A DNA stretch of 20,384 nt from an uncultured Clostridia bacterium. GTDB taxonomy: Bacteria; Bacillota; Clostridia; Oscillospirales; CAG-272. The notes beneath the pieces are model-generated. The model saw nothing but the letters and a program-made list of their open reading frames with translations, had not been told where the DNA came from and did not search any database. Where the stretch lies: positions 1 through 20,384 of the forward strand of contig CAMFEL010000017.1 in assembly GCA_945949385.1 (NCBI GenBank), written 5' to 3'. Within the stretch, counting starts at the first letter, position 1. Every line of letters begins with the position of its first letter. Positions 13,444-20,384 of the stretch are shown here, one piece after another. The position numbers and the translations under genes are program-made.

Positions 13444-15700
13444 AACAAAAAATGCGGAGCTTGAGCTTCGCGCCGTTGAAAAGGGCATTTTCCGCGTCAG
13501 AGTAAGCCACGATGGGGAATATACGGAAAGCCTTATGTCGCGCTACAACATTCTCCGCGAAAGCGGCGAGGCGGCTGAGGCGTCCTTTGACGGCACCGCG
13601 CTGACTCTGGGCGGCGTGACCCTTACCGCGGCTGACGGCTCCCTTCAGGTGTCAGGCACAAAGGAAAAGCTTTGTATTTCCTTCGACGGCTTTGAGGGTA
13701 AACCCTATAAGAGCCGCGGCTTTACGCTGACGGCTTCCCTTACAAAGGACGAGCGTCTTTTCGGTCTCGGCGACGAGTCACGCAAGAACATTGCCCGCCG
13801 CGGCTCCGTGGCGCGCCTTGACATCAGAAATGTGGCGTCCTACGGTCCTATACCCTTTATTATGTCCTCCAACGGCTGGGGCCTCTTGCTTAACTGCACC
13901 TACGCCTCCACCTTTGACTGCGGCGCCTCCGACCCTGATAGCCTTATTATCTCCTCCCACAAGGGACAGATAGACTTTTACCTGTTTATTCCCGAAAGCG
14001 GAAAGCTTACGGATATTCTTACTCTTCAGGGCAAGGTGGCGGGCAATCCCATACTGCTTCCCAAATTTGCATACGGATATACCTTTGTGCTTAATGAGCA
14101 GACAAACGCCAGAGAGATGCTGTACGACTGTCTGAATTTCCGCCGCGAGGACATTTCCTGCGATATGGTGGGACTTGAGCCTCAGTGGATGACAAATCAC
14201 TATGACCGCTCCATTTACAAAACATGGAGCCGCGATCGCTTCTTCTTCCCGGACTGGATGCCGGAGAATTACAGCGGCTACGATACATTCTTCTACAATC
14301 TGCGCGAGATGGGCTTCAAATTCAGCCTTTGGCTCTGTCAGGACTACGATTTGCTGTTTGAGGAGGAGCGTCAGTGCGGTGAGCGGGCAAAGGAACTGGG
14401 CAAGGAGTATACCTTTGAGGGTGCTTCCATACTTGACCCTCATCTTGCCTGCCCCGAGTATATGGACGGCATTACCGTGCGCGATGTGCCCTGGTTCGAC
14501 CATCTGAAAAAGTTCTGCGACAACGGAGCCTCCGCTTTTAAGCTGGACGGCGCCTTCCAGACAAACGACCACCCCGACAGGCTTTGGGGCGGCAAGTATT
14601 TTGACGACGAGGTACATAACGTATACCCCGTTATCTATGTAAAGCAGATGCAGGAGGGCTTTTCCAATCACACGGGCAGACGCGCCGTTATATACACCCC
14701 CTGCGTATATTCCGGCACACAGCGCTACGCAGCTTCCTGGGCGGGTGACACCGGCGGCGGTTTTGACACCGTTATTGCTATGCTGAATTTCGGTCTTTCC
14801 GGTCACTCCAATGTTACCTGCGATATGGAGGTAGTTTCCAAAGAGGGAATCCACTACGGCTTCCTGTCTCCTTGGACTCAGCAGCTCGGCTGGCGCAACT
14901 GGCAGCAGCCCTGGTTCCTCCGGGACGAGCTGTGCCAGTGCATAAAGTATTATTCTCACCTGAGAAACAGCCTGTTCCCCTACATATATTCAATGGCGCA
15001 TAAGGCGTCCGAAACCGGTTTGCCAATTGCAAGGGCGCTGTCTCTTATGTATCCCGACTATCCCGAATATGACTATGTGGCAAACTCATATATGTTCGGC
15101 GACAGTCTGCTGGTAGCGGTATTCGATATGAAGCTGACTCTGCCTGCGGGAGAAAAGTGGGTGGACTTTTTCACCGGAGACGTGTACGAGGGCGGTCAGG
15201 TGATCGACTACAAGATCCCCGAGGGACGGGGCGGCGCGCTTATGGTAAAAGCGGGCAGCGTGTTCTGCACAAGGGATTATCAGAAGTTCATTGAGGAGAC
15301 TGCTCCCGATAAATACCATATAAATGTTTATCCCGGCGGCGACGCGCAGTTTACTCTTTACGAGGACGACGGCTACACCTACGACTATCTTGAGGGCAAG
15401 ATGGGTACTACAAAAATCGCTCTGGAAAACAGCCGCGACGGTGCCTTTGAGCTTGCGCTTTACAGGCGTGAGGGCAGCTTTGAGGGCAGAGAAAAAACGG
15501 AAGCTTCTCTTATGTCCGACCCCGATATTCTCCCTATGGGCGATGTTACCGCCTTTGATGTCAAGGTGTTCGGAGAGGCTGTCAGCGTAACTCTTGAGGG
15601 TGCACCCGTTGAGTTTTCGGTATCCGACGGCTTTACATACTTTGAAGCAGACCGCGATGCCCACAGGGAAAAGGATCTGCGCTTCGAGATAAAATTCTGA
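13430..15700 (+). CDS. GH31 family alpha-glycosidase, cytoplasmic
   Basis: 756 residues. GH31 enzymes are retaining alpha-glycosidases. Residues about 1-205 are the N-terminal beta domain (GIFRVRVSHDGE, then ERLFGLGDESRKN, the galactose-mutarotase-like part). The barrel follows (about 206-560) with QWMTNHYDRSIY, FKFSLWLCQDYD, probable nucleophile Asp373 in AFKLDGAFQ and acid/base Asp440 in SWAGDTGGGFDT. WLRDELCQ-like and LRNSLFPYIYSMA stretches close it, and beta domains (VYPGGDAQFTLYEDDGYTYDY) end the protein. There is no signal peptide. ATG 13430 is the only start giving the family N-terminus, since the frame has a TGA at 13412-13414. Specificity (glucoside, xyloside, galactoside) cannot be set from motifs; the nucleophile context differs from classical WxDMNE glucosidases. 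Confidence 0.9.
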   Translation: MYTVKTKNAELELRAVEKGIFRVRVSHDGEYTESLMSRYNILRESGEAAEASFDGTALTLGGVTLTAADGSLQVSGTKEKLCISFDGFEGKPYKSRGFTLTASLTKDERLFGLGDESRKNIARRGSVARLDIRNVASYGPIPFIMSSNGWGLLLNCTYASTFDCGASDPDSLIISSHKGQIDFYLFIPESGKLTDILTLQGKVAGNPILLPKFAYGYTFVLNEQTNAREMLYDCLNFRREDISCDMVGLEPQWMTNHYDRSIYKTWSRDRFFFPDWMPENYSGYDTFFYNLREMGFKFSLWLCQDYDLLFEEERQCGERAKELGKEYTFEGASILDPHLACPEYMDGITVRDVPWFDHLKKFCDNGASAFKLDGAFQTNDHPDRLWGGKYFDDEVHNVYPVIYVKQMQEGFSNHTGRRAVIYTPCVYSGTQRYAASWAGDTGGGFDTVIAMLNFGLSGHSNVTCDMEVVSKEGIHYGFLSPWTQQLGWRNWQQPWFLRDELCQCIKYYSHLRNSLFPYIYSMAHKASETGLPIARALSLMYPDYPEYDYVANSYMFGDSLLVAVFDMKLTLPAGEKWVDFFTGDVYEGGQVIDYKIPEGRGGALMVKAGSVFCTRDYQKFIEETAPDKYHINVYPGGDAQFTLYEDDGYTYDYLEGKMGTTKIALENSRDGAFELALYRREGSFEGREKTEASLMSDPDILPMGDVTAFDVKVFGEAVSVTLEGAPVEFSVSDGFTYFEADRDAHREKDLRFEIKF

Positions 15701-15774
15701 GCGTTTGATCAAAAGTGAGATGAAAACAGCAAAAAGGCAAAAGGCACACATTATCACGTGATTTTGGTTATATA

Positions 15775-15822
15775 AGAAAAGACCTCCGGCGCACATATCT
15801 GTGTGCGCCGGAGGTCTTTTCT
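15775..15822. terminator. Bidirectional terminator between GH31 gene and galE
   Basis: A 21-base perfect stem (15775-15795 with 15802-15822) encloses the loop TATCTG. The core CTCCGGCGCACA is GC-rich and the outer part is AGAAAAG/CTTTTCT, giving a U-rich tail in both directions. The last stem base at 15822 is also the last base of the galE stop codon. It ends the GH31 transcript (+) and the sugar-nucleotide operon (-). Confidence 0.92.
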
Positions 15823-16802
15823 CAGTATTCCTTATTACAGTACCAGTTCCACGCCGTTTTTACTATGGTATCGATGTCGGCGTACCGGGGCTCCCAGCCC
15901 AGTATGAGCCGGGCTTTTTCGCGGCTTCCTATAAGTATGGCCGGGTCTCCCGGACGGCGGGGTGCGGGGGTGACGGCAAAATCCCGTCCGGTGACGCGCT
16001 TTACGCTGTCGATAAGCTCAAGCACCGATGTGCCGCGCTCGTTTCCCAGATTGAGAAACAGATTTTCGCCGCCGCCCCTCAGGTGCTCAAGGGCTCTTAC
16101 ATGGGCGTCCGCCAAATCGGTAACATGAATATAGTCGCGCACACAGGAGCCGTCGGGTGTGTTATAGTCAGTGCCGAAAACCTTTATGTCGGCGCGCCTG
16201 CCGCTTGCGGCGTCAAGCACCAGCGGGATTATGTGGGTTTCGGGGTCATGGCTTTCGCCTATCTCTCCGTCGGGGTCGGCACCCGCCGCGTTGAAGTAGC
16301 GAAGCACCGCGAATTTCAGTGAGTACGCCGCGGCGTAGTCCTTGAAAATGCGTTCCACCGTAAGCTTTGTGGCTCCGTAGGGGTTGATGGGATTCTGGGG
16401 CATATCCTCCGTTATGGGCACTCTCTCCGGCTCGCCGTAGGTGGCACAGGTGGAGGAAAAGATGATTTTATCACATCCCCGGCGGCGCATGACACGAAGC
16501 AGGTTCAGGGTGTTTGCCACATTATTGAAATAATATTTTTCCGGGTCGGCAACGCTCTCGCCTACATAGGCGAAGGCTGCAAAATGGATTACCGCTTCCA
16601 CGGGGGTGTCGGCGGCATCAAAGGCGGCCTCTATATCTTTTTCGTTTGCCAGGTCTCCCTGCACGAAGCGTCCCCATTTGACCGCTTCGCGGTGTCCGTA
16701 TATGAGATTGTCAAGCACCGCGGTTTCATATCCGCGGCGGTTAAGCTCTTTATTTGTATGAGAACCGATATAGCCGGCTCCGCCGCATATGAGAACGGAC
16801 AT
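15822..16802 (-). CDS. galE: UDP-hexose 4-epimerase, GalE type
   Basis: 326 residues of the extended short-chain dehydrogenase family. The enzyme interconverts UDP-glucose and UDP-galactose with bound NAD. The N-terminal GGAGYIGSH is the dinucleotide motif; Tyr142 and Lys146 (PYGATK) are the catalytic pair with SSTCATYG before them; YNTPDGSCVRDYIHVTDLADAH is the GalE signature. ATG 16802 is preferred: AAAGGA is ten bases upstream, whereas the in-frame TTG at 16808 would leave only four. It is last in the operon, 39 bases after the sugar-transferase gene. Because UDP-xylose synthase is in the same operon, epimerisation of UDP-xylose to UDP-arabinose is an alternative role, but sequence alone points to GalE. 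Confidence 0.94.
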   Translation of the reverse strand: MSVLICGGAGYIGSHTNKELNRRGYETAVLDNLIYGHREAVKWGRFVQGDLANEKDIEAAFDAADTPVEAVIHFAAFAYVGESVADPEKYYFNNVANTLNLLRVMRRRGCDKIIFSSTCATYGEPERVPITEDMPQNPINPYGATKLTVERIFKDYAAAYSLKFAVLRYFNAAGADPDGEIGESHDPETHIIPLVLDAASGRRADIKVFGTDYNTPDGSCVRDYIHVTDLADAHVRALEHLRGGGENLFLNLGNERGTSVLELIDSVKRVTGRDFAVTPAPRRPGDPAILIGSREKARLILGWEPRYADIDTIVKTAWNWYCNKEY

Positions 16803-16841
16803 TTTCAATAAATCCTTTCTGCAACCGTATTGGGAAAAGCT

Positions 16842-17555
16842 TTACTTATTTACAACTTTTTTTCTCTCTCCGTCGTAGCCTGCCTTGCCCGTTACGGCGT
16901 ATACCGCTGTTTTGAAAAGCAGCTTTGTGTCTACCGAGATCTTTGCGTCACGGGCGTAATCCGCATCCATTTGCATACGCTCATCAAAATCCACTTCGCT
17001 GCGGGAGGAGATCTGCCAGTAGCAGGTAAGTCCCTGAGGCACATCGTAGCGTGCGGCGTATCTGTCGCCGTATCGGCTCTGCTCCTCATTGTACTCGTAT
17101 GTAGGCAAAGGACGCGGACCCACAAGGGACATATCGCCCTTCAGTATGTTTATAAGCTGGGGAAGCTCGTCGATATTGGTGCGGCGGATAAATCTGCCGA
17201 CCTTTGTAATTCTGGGGTCCTCGCTGTCTTTCAGCTTAAATGAAACATCGCTGCTGCCGTATTCCTGCCTCAGCTTTTCATGGATCTTTTCTGCGTCGCG
17301 CCTCATGGAACGGAATTTGTATATTCTGAATTTGCGTCTGTTTTTGCCTACGCGTTCCTGAGTGTAAAACACGGGCGCTCCGTCCTCTATCATTACGGCG
17401 AGGGCTACGAAAAGCAGGGGGATTGCAAGGATTATCAAGGCGAAAAGGGATGCGGCAATATCGGCGGTGCGTTTAAGCACGCGGTATACGCCGCTTTTTC
17501 TGACAGGCGTGTATTCTTTGGCACCCTCGGCGAGTGCGGCGGTGTTTTTGTTCAT
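16842..17555 (-). CDS. Bacterial sugar transferase (undecaprenyl-phosphate glycosyl-1-phosphate transferase)
   Basis: 237 residues of the PF02397 family. These membrane enzymes move a sugar-1-phosphate from a UDP-sugar to undecaprenyl phosphate, starting capsule, exopolysaccharide or glycan assembly. A single hydrophobic segment (ADIAASLFALIILAIPLLFV, about 31-50) precedes the catalytic domain: FYTQERVGKNRRKFRIYKFRSM, EDPRITKVGRFIRRTNIDELPQ, GDMSLVGPRPLP and GLTCYWQIS. It is the compact form without the extra N-terminal membrane domain of WbaP/WcaJ proteins. ATG 17555 is chosen; the in-frame TTG at 17597 has no ribosome site and lengthens the tail by an unusual basic stretch. The sugar transferred is unknown. 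Confidence 0.92.
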   Translation of the reverse strand: MNKNTAALAEGAKEYTPVRKSGVYRVLKRTADIAASLFALIILAIPLLFVALAVMIEDGAPVFYTQERVGKNRRKFRIYKFRSMRRDAEKIHEKLRQEYGSSDVSFKLKDSEDPRITKVGRFIRRTNIDELPQLINILKGDMSLVGPRPLPTYEYNEEQSRYGDRYAARYDVPQGLTCYWQISSRSEVDFDERMQMDADYARDAKISVDTKLLFKTAVYAVTGKAGYDGERKKVVNK

Positions 17556-17607
17556 ATTATCTGTCTTTCTGCGCCTCAACTGTGAAATGGGCGACAAGTG
17601 TTGAGGT

Positions 17608-18549
17608 TTACACTAATTTTCTGAAATATTCTATGGTACGGTCCAGTCCCTCGTCAAGGCATATGGCGGGCTTCCAGCCTCCGAGCTCCCGCTCGGCAAG
17701 AGATATATCCGCCTTCCGCCTTGTGGGGTCGTCGCCGGGCAGGGGTTTGAAAACAAACTGAGCTGCGCCTCCCACTTTTTTGCACACCTTTTCGGCAAGC
17801 TCAAGCATAGTGAACTCGCCCGGATTTCCCAGATTTACGGGACCTGTAAAGTTGATTCGGCTGAATTCCATCATACGGATAATGCCTTCAACAAGGTCGT
17901 CGATGTACTGGAATGAGCGGGTCTGCTTTCCGTCTCCGTAGACGGTAAGCGGCTCGCCCCGAAGCGCCTGCATAATAAAGTTTGAGACGACTCTGCCGTC
18001 CTCGGGATCCATTTTCGGGCCGTATGTATTGAAAATGCGTATGACCTTGATCTTTGTGCCGAATTCTCTGTTGTAATCAAAGCACAGGCTTTCGGCGCAG
18101 CGCTTTCCCTCGTCGTAACAGCTTCTGATGCCGTTACAGCTCACATTTCCGCGATAGGCTTCCACCTGAGGATGCACCTCGGGGTCGCCGTAGACCTCGC
18201 TGGTGGAAAACTGCATCATCACAGCGCCGTATTTCGTGGCAAGCTCCAGCATATTGATTACGCCGAGAACACAGGTTTTTGTTGTGTTAGTGGGACTTTT
18301 CTGATAAGCCGGGGGGCTTGCGGGGCAGGCGGCGTTATATATCCTGTCGCAGGGAATATCAACGGGGGCGCACACATCCGCCTCGATAAATTCAAATCTG
18401 TCCGATTCAAAGCACTTTTCAAGATTTGAGCGCCGTCCGGTGAAAAGATTGTCAAGGGCGATGACATAATTGTCGGGCTCCTTCAGCAGTCTCTCGCACA
18501 GATTACTACCTATAAAACCGGCGCCTCCGGTAACAAGAATTCTTTTCAT
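17608..18549 (-). CDS. uxs: UDP-glucuronate decarboxylase (UDP-xylose synthase)
   Basis: 313 residues, an extended short-chain dehydrogenase that turns UDP-glucuronate into UDP-xylose with NAD. GGAGFIGSNL (8-17) binds NAD. The UXS hallmarks follow: YNAACPASPP (71-80), STSEVYGDPEVHPQ, RSCYDEGKR with catalytic Tyr145 and Lys149, RIFNTYGPKM, and GKQTRSFQYIDDLV. The close match to the bacterial/eukaryotic UXS signatures separates it from GalE and dTDP-glucose dehydratases. It lies seven bases after ugd, whose product is its substrate, so the two genes form a direct pathway. The ribosome site is weak, suggesting coupling to ugd translation. Confidence 0.94.
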   Translation of the reverse strand: MKRILVTGGAGFIGSNLCERLLKEPDNYVIALDNLFTGRRSNLEKCFESDRFEFIEADVCAPVDIPCDRIYNAACPASPPAYQKSPTNTTKTCVLGVINMLELATKYGAVMMQFSTSEVYGDPEVHPQVEAYRGNVSCNGIRSCYDEGKRCAESLCFDYNREFGTKIKVIRIFNTYGPKMDPEDGRVVSNFIMQALRGEPLTVYGDGKQTRSFQYIDDLVEGIIRMMEFSRINFTGPVNLGNPGEFTMLELAEKVCKKVGGAAQFVFKPLPGDDPTRRKADISLAERELGGWKPAICLDEGLDRTIEYFRKLV

Positions 18550-18556
18550 TTCAGTT

Positions 18557-19909
18557 TCAGGTGCGGGACAGGACGCTGTTTTCCTCCCGCGCCACTCCTA
18601 TCTGATAATAGTCAAAGCCCAGTTTTTCAAGGCCTTTGGAGGAGTACACATTTCGTCCGTCGTATATGACGGGGGCTTTCAGAAGCGTTTTCAGCTTATC
18701 AAAGTCCGGCGAGAGAAATTCCTCCCACTCGGTAACCAGAATAAGCGCGTCGCAGCCGTCCGCCGCTTTGTATTTATCGTCGAAATAATCAACGGAGCAA
18801 TTGTTTCTGAGATAAAAGGCGCGCGCTTCGCTTGAAGCCTTGGGGTCGTAGGCGTGCACCCTTGCTCCGCGTTCGGTAAGCTCGCTTATGATAACGACAG
18901 ATGCGGCACAGCGCATATCGTCGGTATTGGGCTTAAAGGACAGGCCCCAAACCGCAAAGCTCAGTCCCCGCAGGTCGTTGCCGTAGCGCTCTGCTATGCG
19001 GTGGGGAATATACAGCTTTTGCTCCTCGTTGACGCTTTCCACGGCGGTGAGTAAGCGCGGAGTATATCCTGCGTCCGTGCCAGTTTTTATAAGTGCCCTG
19101 ACATCCTTGGGAAAACAGCTTCCTCCGTATCCGCATCCGGGATTTATGAAGTGGTATCCGATTCGGCTGTCGCTTCCTATTCCGCGGCGAACGCTGTTCA
19201 CATCTGCGCCCGTAAGCTCACATATGCGGGATATCTCATTTATGAAGCTTATTTTGGTGGCAAGCATACAGTTGGCGGCATATTTTGTCATTTCCGCGGA
19301 GGCTACATCCATTACGACTATTTTTTCACCGCTGCAAAGCGGGGCGTACAGCTCCCGCATAACGGCTTCCGCTTTTTGGGAGGATACTCCCAGCACGACT
19401 CTGTCGGGGTTGAGACAGTCGCTTACGGCGCTGCCTTCCTTCAGAAACTCCGGGTTGGAGACTACTTCAAAATCAAGAGTGCTGCCGCGGCGCTTCAGCT
19501 CCTCACTGACGGCGTCAGCCACCTTTTTCGCCGTGCCCACGGGAACGGTGGACTTGTCCGCGATTATAAGCTCGCTGCTCATATTCGCGCCTATATCGTG
19601 AGCCACGTTCAGAACATAGTGAAGATCGGCACTGCCGTCGTCGCCCATGGGTGTTCCTACCGCAATAAAACATATCTGTGCATTATGGAGCGCTTCGGAA
19701 ATTCGCGTTGTAAAAGAAAGCCTTGCGTCCTCGCAGTTGTGGCGTACGATTTCGGCAAGTCCGGGCTCATATATGGGGATTTTTCCTGCTTGCAGTTTTT
19801 CGATTTTTTTTGAATCTGTGTCAACGCAAATAACGCTGTGCCCCGCGTCCGCGAAGCAGGCGCCTGACACAAGACCGACGTAACCGGTCCCGATAATTGC
19901 TATGTTCAT
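18557..19909 (-). CDS. ugd: UDP-glucose 6-dehydrogenase
   Basis: 450 residues. The enzyme oxidises UDP-glucose twice to UDP-glucuronate with NAD. The N-terminal IGTGYVGLVSGACFA is the nucleotide-binding motif; EPGL, AVGTPMGDDGSADL and DKSTVPVGTA are typical; the catalytic Cys265 sits in PGCGYGGSCFPKDV; NTDDMRCAAS and LILVTEWEEF mark the C-terminal domain. AGGAG lies about seven bases upstream of the ATG. It is the first gene of the four-gene operon, under the promoter at 19977-20005, and supplies UDP-glucuronate to the decarboxylase downstream. Confidence 0.96.
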   Translation of the reverse strand: MNIAIIGTGYVGLVSGACFADAGHSVICVDTDSKKIEKLQAGKIPIYEPGLAEIVRHNCEDARLSFTTRISEALHNAQICFIAVGTPMGDDGSADLHYVLNVAHDIGANMSSELIIADKSTVPVGTAKKVADAVSEELKRRGSTLDFEVVSNPEFLKEGSAVSDCLNPDRVVLGVSSQKAEAVMRELYAPLCSGEKIVVMDVASAEMTKYAANCMLATKISFINEISRICELTGADVNSVRRGIGSDSRIGYHFINPGCGYGGSCFPKDVRALIKTGTDAGYTPRLLTAVESVNEEQKLYIPHRIAERYGNDLRGLSFAVWGLSFKPNTDDMRCAASVVIISELTERGARVHAYDPKASSEARAFYLRNNCSVDYFDDKYKAADGCDALILVTEWEEFLSPDFDKLKTLLKAPVIYDGRNVYSSKGLEKLGFDYYQIGVAREENSVLSRT

Positions 19910-19927
19910 AAACGCTCCTGTCGAATG

Positions 19928-19955
19928 AATGTGAAGCCGGACATAATTTCACATT
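19928..19955. promoter_or_regulatory. Inverted repeat in the ugd leader
   Basis: AATGTGAA (19928-19935) and TTCACATT (19948-19955) form a perfect eight-base inverted repeat with a 12-base spacer, between the predicted transcript start and the ugd ribosome site. It could be a regulator site or an RNA hairpin. No binding protein can be named. Confidence 0.45.
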
Positions 19956-19976
19956 ATATATAATTATATTTAATAT

Positions 19977-20005
19977 ATTATACCTTTTTTGCCACGGAAG
20001 TTCAA
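19977..20005 (-). promoter_or_regulatory. Promoter of the ugd-uxs-transferase-galE operon
   Basis: The - strand reads TTGAAC (20005-20000), a 17-base spacer and TATAAT (19982-19977), so the -10 and spacing match consensus and the -35 differs at two positions. The start would be near 19970, leaving a leader of about 60 bases before ugd that contains the inverted repeat. Confidence 0.75.
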
Positions 20006-20093
20006 TATCCAATATATACGAAAACAATATTAACGAATTGTGAATTCTTTACTTAACAGGCTGAGAAAAAACGCTGTTATCACGCGTGTTGCA

Positions 20094-20232
20094 GCCTCGC
20101 GCTCCGGCATTTGCGGGGCGCTGCCCCGAACCCCGCTTAAGCATATGCGAGGCTCCGCCCCGCGCCCCGACCTCACACGGGGCGCTGCCCCGTACCCCGG
20201 TGGGTATATGCGAGGCTCTGCCTCGCGCTCCG
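20094..20232. repeat. GC-rich tandem repeat, about 63-bp period
   Basis: CGGGGCGCTGCCCCG occurs at 20114-20128 and 20178-20192, each able to form a hairpin and each followed by an ACCCCG. The 29-base unit ATATGCGAGGCTCYGCC-(Y)CGCGCYCCG occurs at 20141-20169 and 20204-20232, with a third partial copy (GCCTCGCGCTCCG) at 20094-20106. The copies differ at few positions. Such clustered GC-rich hairpins between genes look like a dispersed intergenic repeat family of gut Clostridia. ORFs across it are artefacts of the repeat. Confidence 0.7.
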
Positions 20233-20264
20233 CTTAGAACCTTTTTTGAGAAAAAGGTTCTAAG
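20233..20264. repeat. AT-capped 14-bp hairpin joined to the repeat
   Basis: CTTAGAACCTTTTT (20233-20246) and AAAAAGGTTCTAAG (20251-20264) pair perfectly over a TGAG loop, followed by GGACTCCAAAAAACTTTT. It adjoins the GC-rich repeats directly and is probably part of the same element, perhaps with terminator activity, though no clean U-tract follows either way. Confidence 0.65.
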
Positions 20265-20319
20265 GACTCCAAAAAACTTTTAATTAGGGTATGGAAATAT
20301 AGAATAGTTCCCGCAGGGG

Positions 20320-20335
20320 TGCCGCGCAGGCGGCA
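20320..20335. other. Small GC-rich hairpin
   Basis: TGCCGC (20320-20325) and GCGGCA (20330-20335) pair over GCAG in an otherwise unassigned stretch (20265-20342) in which no gene was recognised. Confidence 0.3.
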
Positions 20336-20342
20336 GGCATCT

Positions 20343-20384
20343 GAAGAAACGCAGGAGAAAGCAAGCTCTCTCCTGCGTTTCTTC
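20343..20384. terminator. Terminator-like stem at the window edge
   Basis: GAAGAAACGCAGGAGA (20343-20358) pairs perfectly with TCTCCTGCGTTTCTTC (20369-20384) across a ten-base loop. The right arm is T-rich at its end, but the sequence beyond is missing, so the tail cannot be judged. It suggests that a gene ends just beyond the window. Confidence 0.6.

Noticed and set aside
13778..14959. 393-codon open frame antisense to the GH31 gene
   Set aside because: Shadow of a well-supported glycosidase; composition is repetitive Val/Gly/Ala without motifs and no start signal is evident.
20094..20232. Possible CRISPR array
   Set aside because: The repeated units are adjacent and similar throughout, without unique spacers of constant length, and no cas genes are nearby.
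20040..20283. Two overlapping 65-codon frames in the repeat region
   Set aside because: The products are repeats of RGSAPRP/EAPPRAP-type units created by the tandem DNA repeat; no ribosome site is present.

Overview
The window looks like chromosomal DNA of a gut-type Clostridia (Oscillospiraceae/Ruminococcus-like Firmicutes). The evidence is strong AGGAGG-type ribosome sites, several GTG and TTG starts, sigma-A promoters, a TSCPD (TIGR03905-type) small protein, HAAS and DUF4097-type envelope-stress proteins, and GC-rich intergenic repeats of the kind seen in that group. The organism assignment is inference. No rRNA, tRNA, CRISPR array, prophage or insertion sequence was recognised.

Region 1 (1-7793, + strand) is a sugar-uptake locus. 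It holds the tail of a PfkB sugar kinase, a 673-residue LacI-family regulator with two successive periplasmic-binding-protein-like domains, a ribose-type (CUT2) ABC importer (lipoprotein, double ATPase, permease) and an intracellular GH32-like glycosidase. The gap between regulator and importer carries a consensus promoter and three copies of TTTACGTAAA spaced at near-integral helical turns. One copy is the exact centre of a 38-bp perfect palindrome that also resembles the regulator's terminator. The likely job is import of a fructose-containing sugar, cleavage by the GH32 enzyme and phosphorylation by the kinase; the substrate is inferred.

Region 2 (7822-10786, - strand) is housekeeping: an XRE-type regulator with its own promoter, then a trmB - yfcE-like phosphodiesterase - YhcC/YtqA-like radical SAM operon.

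Region 3 (10895-15700, + strand) holds a translationally coupled pair of membrane proteins (HAAS-like and DUF4097-like), a TSCPD small protein and a GH31 glycosidase. The only good ribosome site near the GH31 start serves a 10-codon mini-ORF that overlaps it.

Region 4 (15775-20005, - strand) is a self-contained four-gene operon with promoter and terminator: UDP-glucose dehydrogenase, UDP-glucuronate decarboxylase (UDP-xylose synthase), a small bacterial sugar transferase and a GalE-type epimerase. It would supply UDP-glucuronate, UDP-xylose and a 4-epimerised sugar, plus the enzyme that starts a lipid-linked glycan.

Region 5 (20041-20384) is non-coding: tandem GC-rich repeat units, an AT-capped hairpin and a strong terminator-like stem at the window edge.

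The most interesting material is the double-sensor LacI regulator with its terminator-embedded, phased operators.
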